Shown here: one piece after another, positions 5,602 through 5,606 of the stretch
Layout of the letters: each line of letters starts with the position of its first letter
Position numbering within the stretch: the stretch's first letter is position 1
DNA from: CAYRZF01 sp964428805
GTDB taxonomy: Bacteria > Methylomirabilota > Methylomirabilia > Rokubacteriales > CSP1-6
Direction of reading: 5' to 3'
NCBI GenBank assembly: GCA_964428805.1
Contig: CAYRZF010000118.1
Span: 1 to 5,606, forward strand
DNA: 5,606 nt
Program-made: the position numbers and the translations under genes
Notes under the pieces: model-generated
The model's database searches: none
The model's input: the letters and a program-made list of their open reading frames with translations, nothing else
Told to the model about the DNA's origin: nothing

Positions 5602-5606
5602 TCCGC

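Noticed and set aside
1..5606. CRISPR arrays, tRNA/rRNA genes, insertion sequences or long direct repeats
   Set aside because: The sequence was read for regularly spaced repeats, cloverleaf-like segments, transposase motifs and terminal inverted repeats; none was found, and nearly all of the window is coding.

Overview
The window is GC-rich (well over 60% by eye) bacterial chromosome with tightly packed genes on two diverging transcription units. The high GC, the tungsten-enzyme operon, the GYD-domain protein and the PF04909 amidohydrolase together recall uncultivated soil or subsurface lineages such as Candidatus Rokubacteria/Methylomirabilota. That placement is inferred from style and gene content; the window holds no taxonomic marker.

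Left arm (1-1093, minus strand): a small membrane-anchored zinc-ribbon protein (902-1093) is followed 59 bases later by a metal-dependent amidohydrolase of the Amidohydrolase_2 type (1-842). The amidohydrolase's last few residues lie beyond the window edge. Centre (about 1094-1226): a short divergent intergenic region carries a likely minus-strand promoter with a perfect TTGACA box and a plus-strand extended -10 promoter (TGCTATACT). Their upstream halves overlap.

Right arm (1227-5601, plus strand): five genes form one apparent operon with gaps or overlaps of a few bases. They encode a GYD-domain protein, a ferredoxin-like subunit with sixteen cysteines for four [4Fe-4S] clusters, an FAD/NAD(P)-binding oxidoreductase, a tungsten aldehyde oxidoreductase-family catalytic subunit, and a MoaD/ThiS-like sulfur carrier ending in Gly-Gly. 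The three middle products match the subunit set of the three-subunit AorABC aldehyde oxidoreductase of Aromatoleum aromaticum: a W-pterin plus Fe-S large subunit, a four-cluster small subunit and an FAD medium subunit. The likely electron path is substrate to W-pterin, to the large-subunit Fe-S cluster, to the four-cluster wire, to FAD, to NAD+ (or the reverse for acid reduction). The MoaD-like protein probably supplies sulfur for the pterin dithiolene.

Points of most interest are the gene order (Fe-S, FAD, catalytic, MoaD), the GYD gene as operon leader, an unusual Cx2Cx4C cluster motif in the catalytic subunit, the overlapping divergent promoters, and a possible CTG start for the MoaD-like gene. 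No RNA genes, mobile elements or CRISPR arrays were seen.
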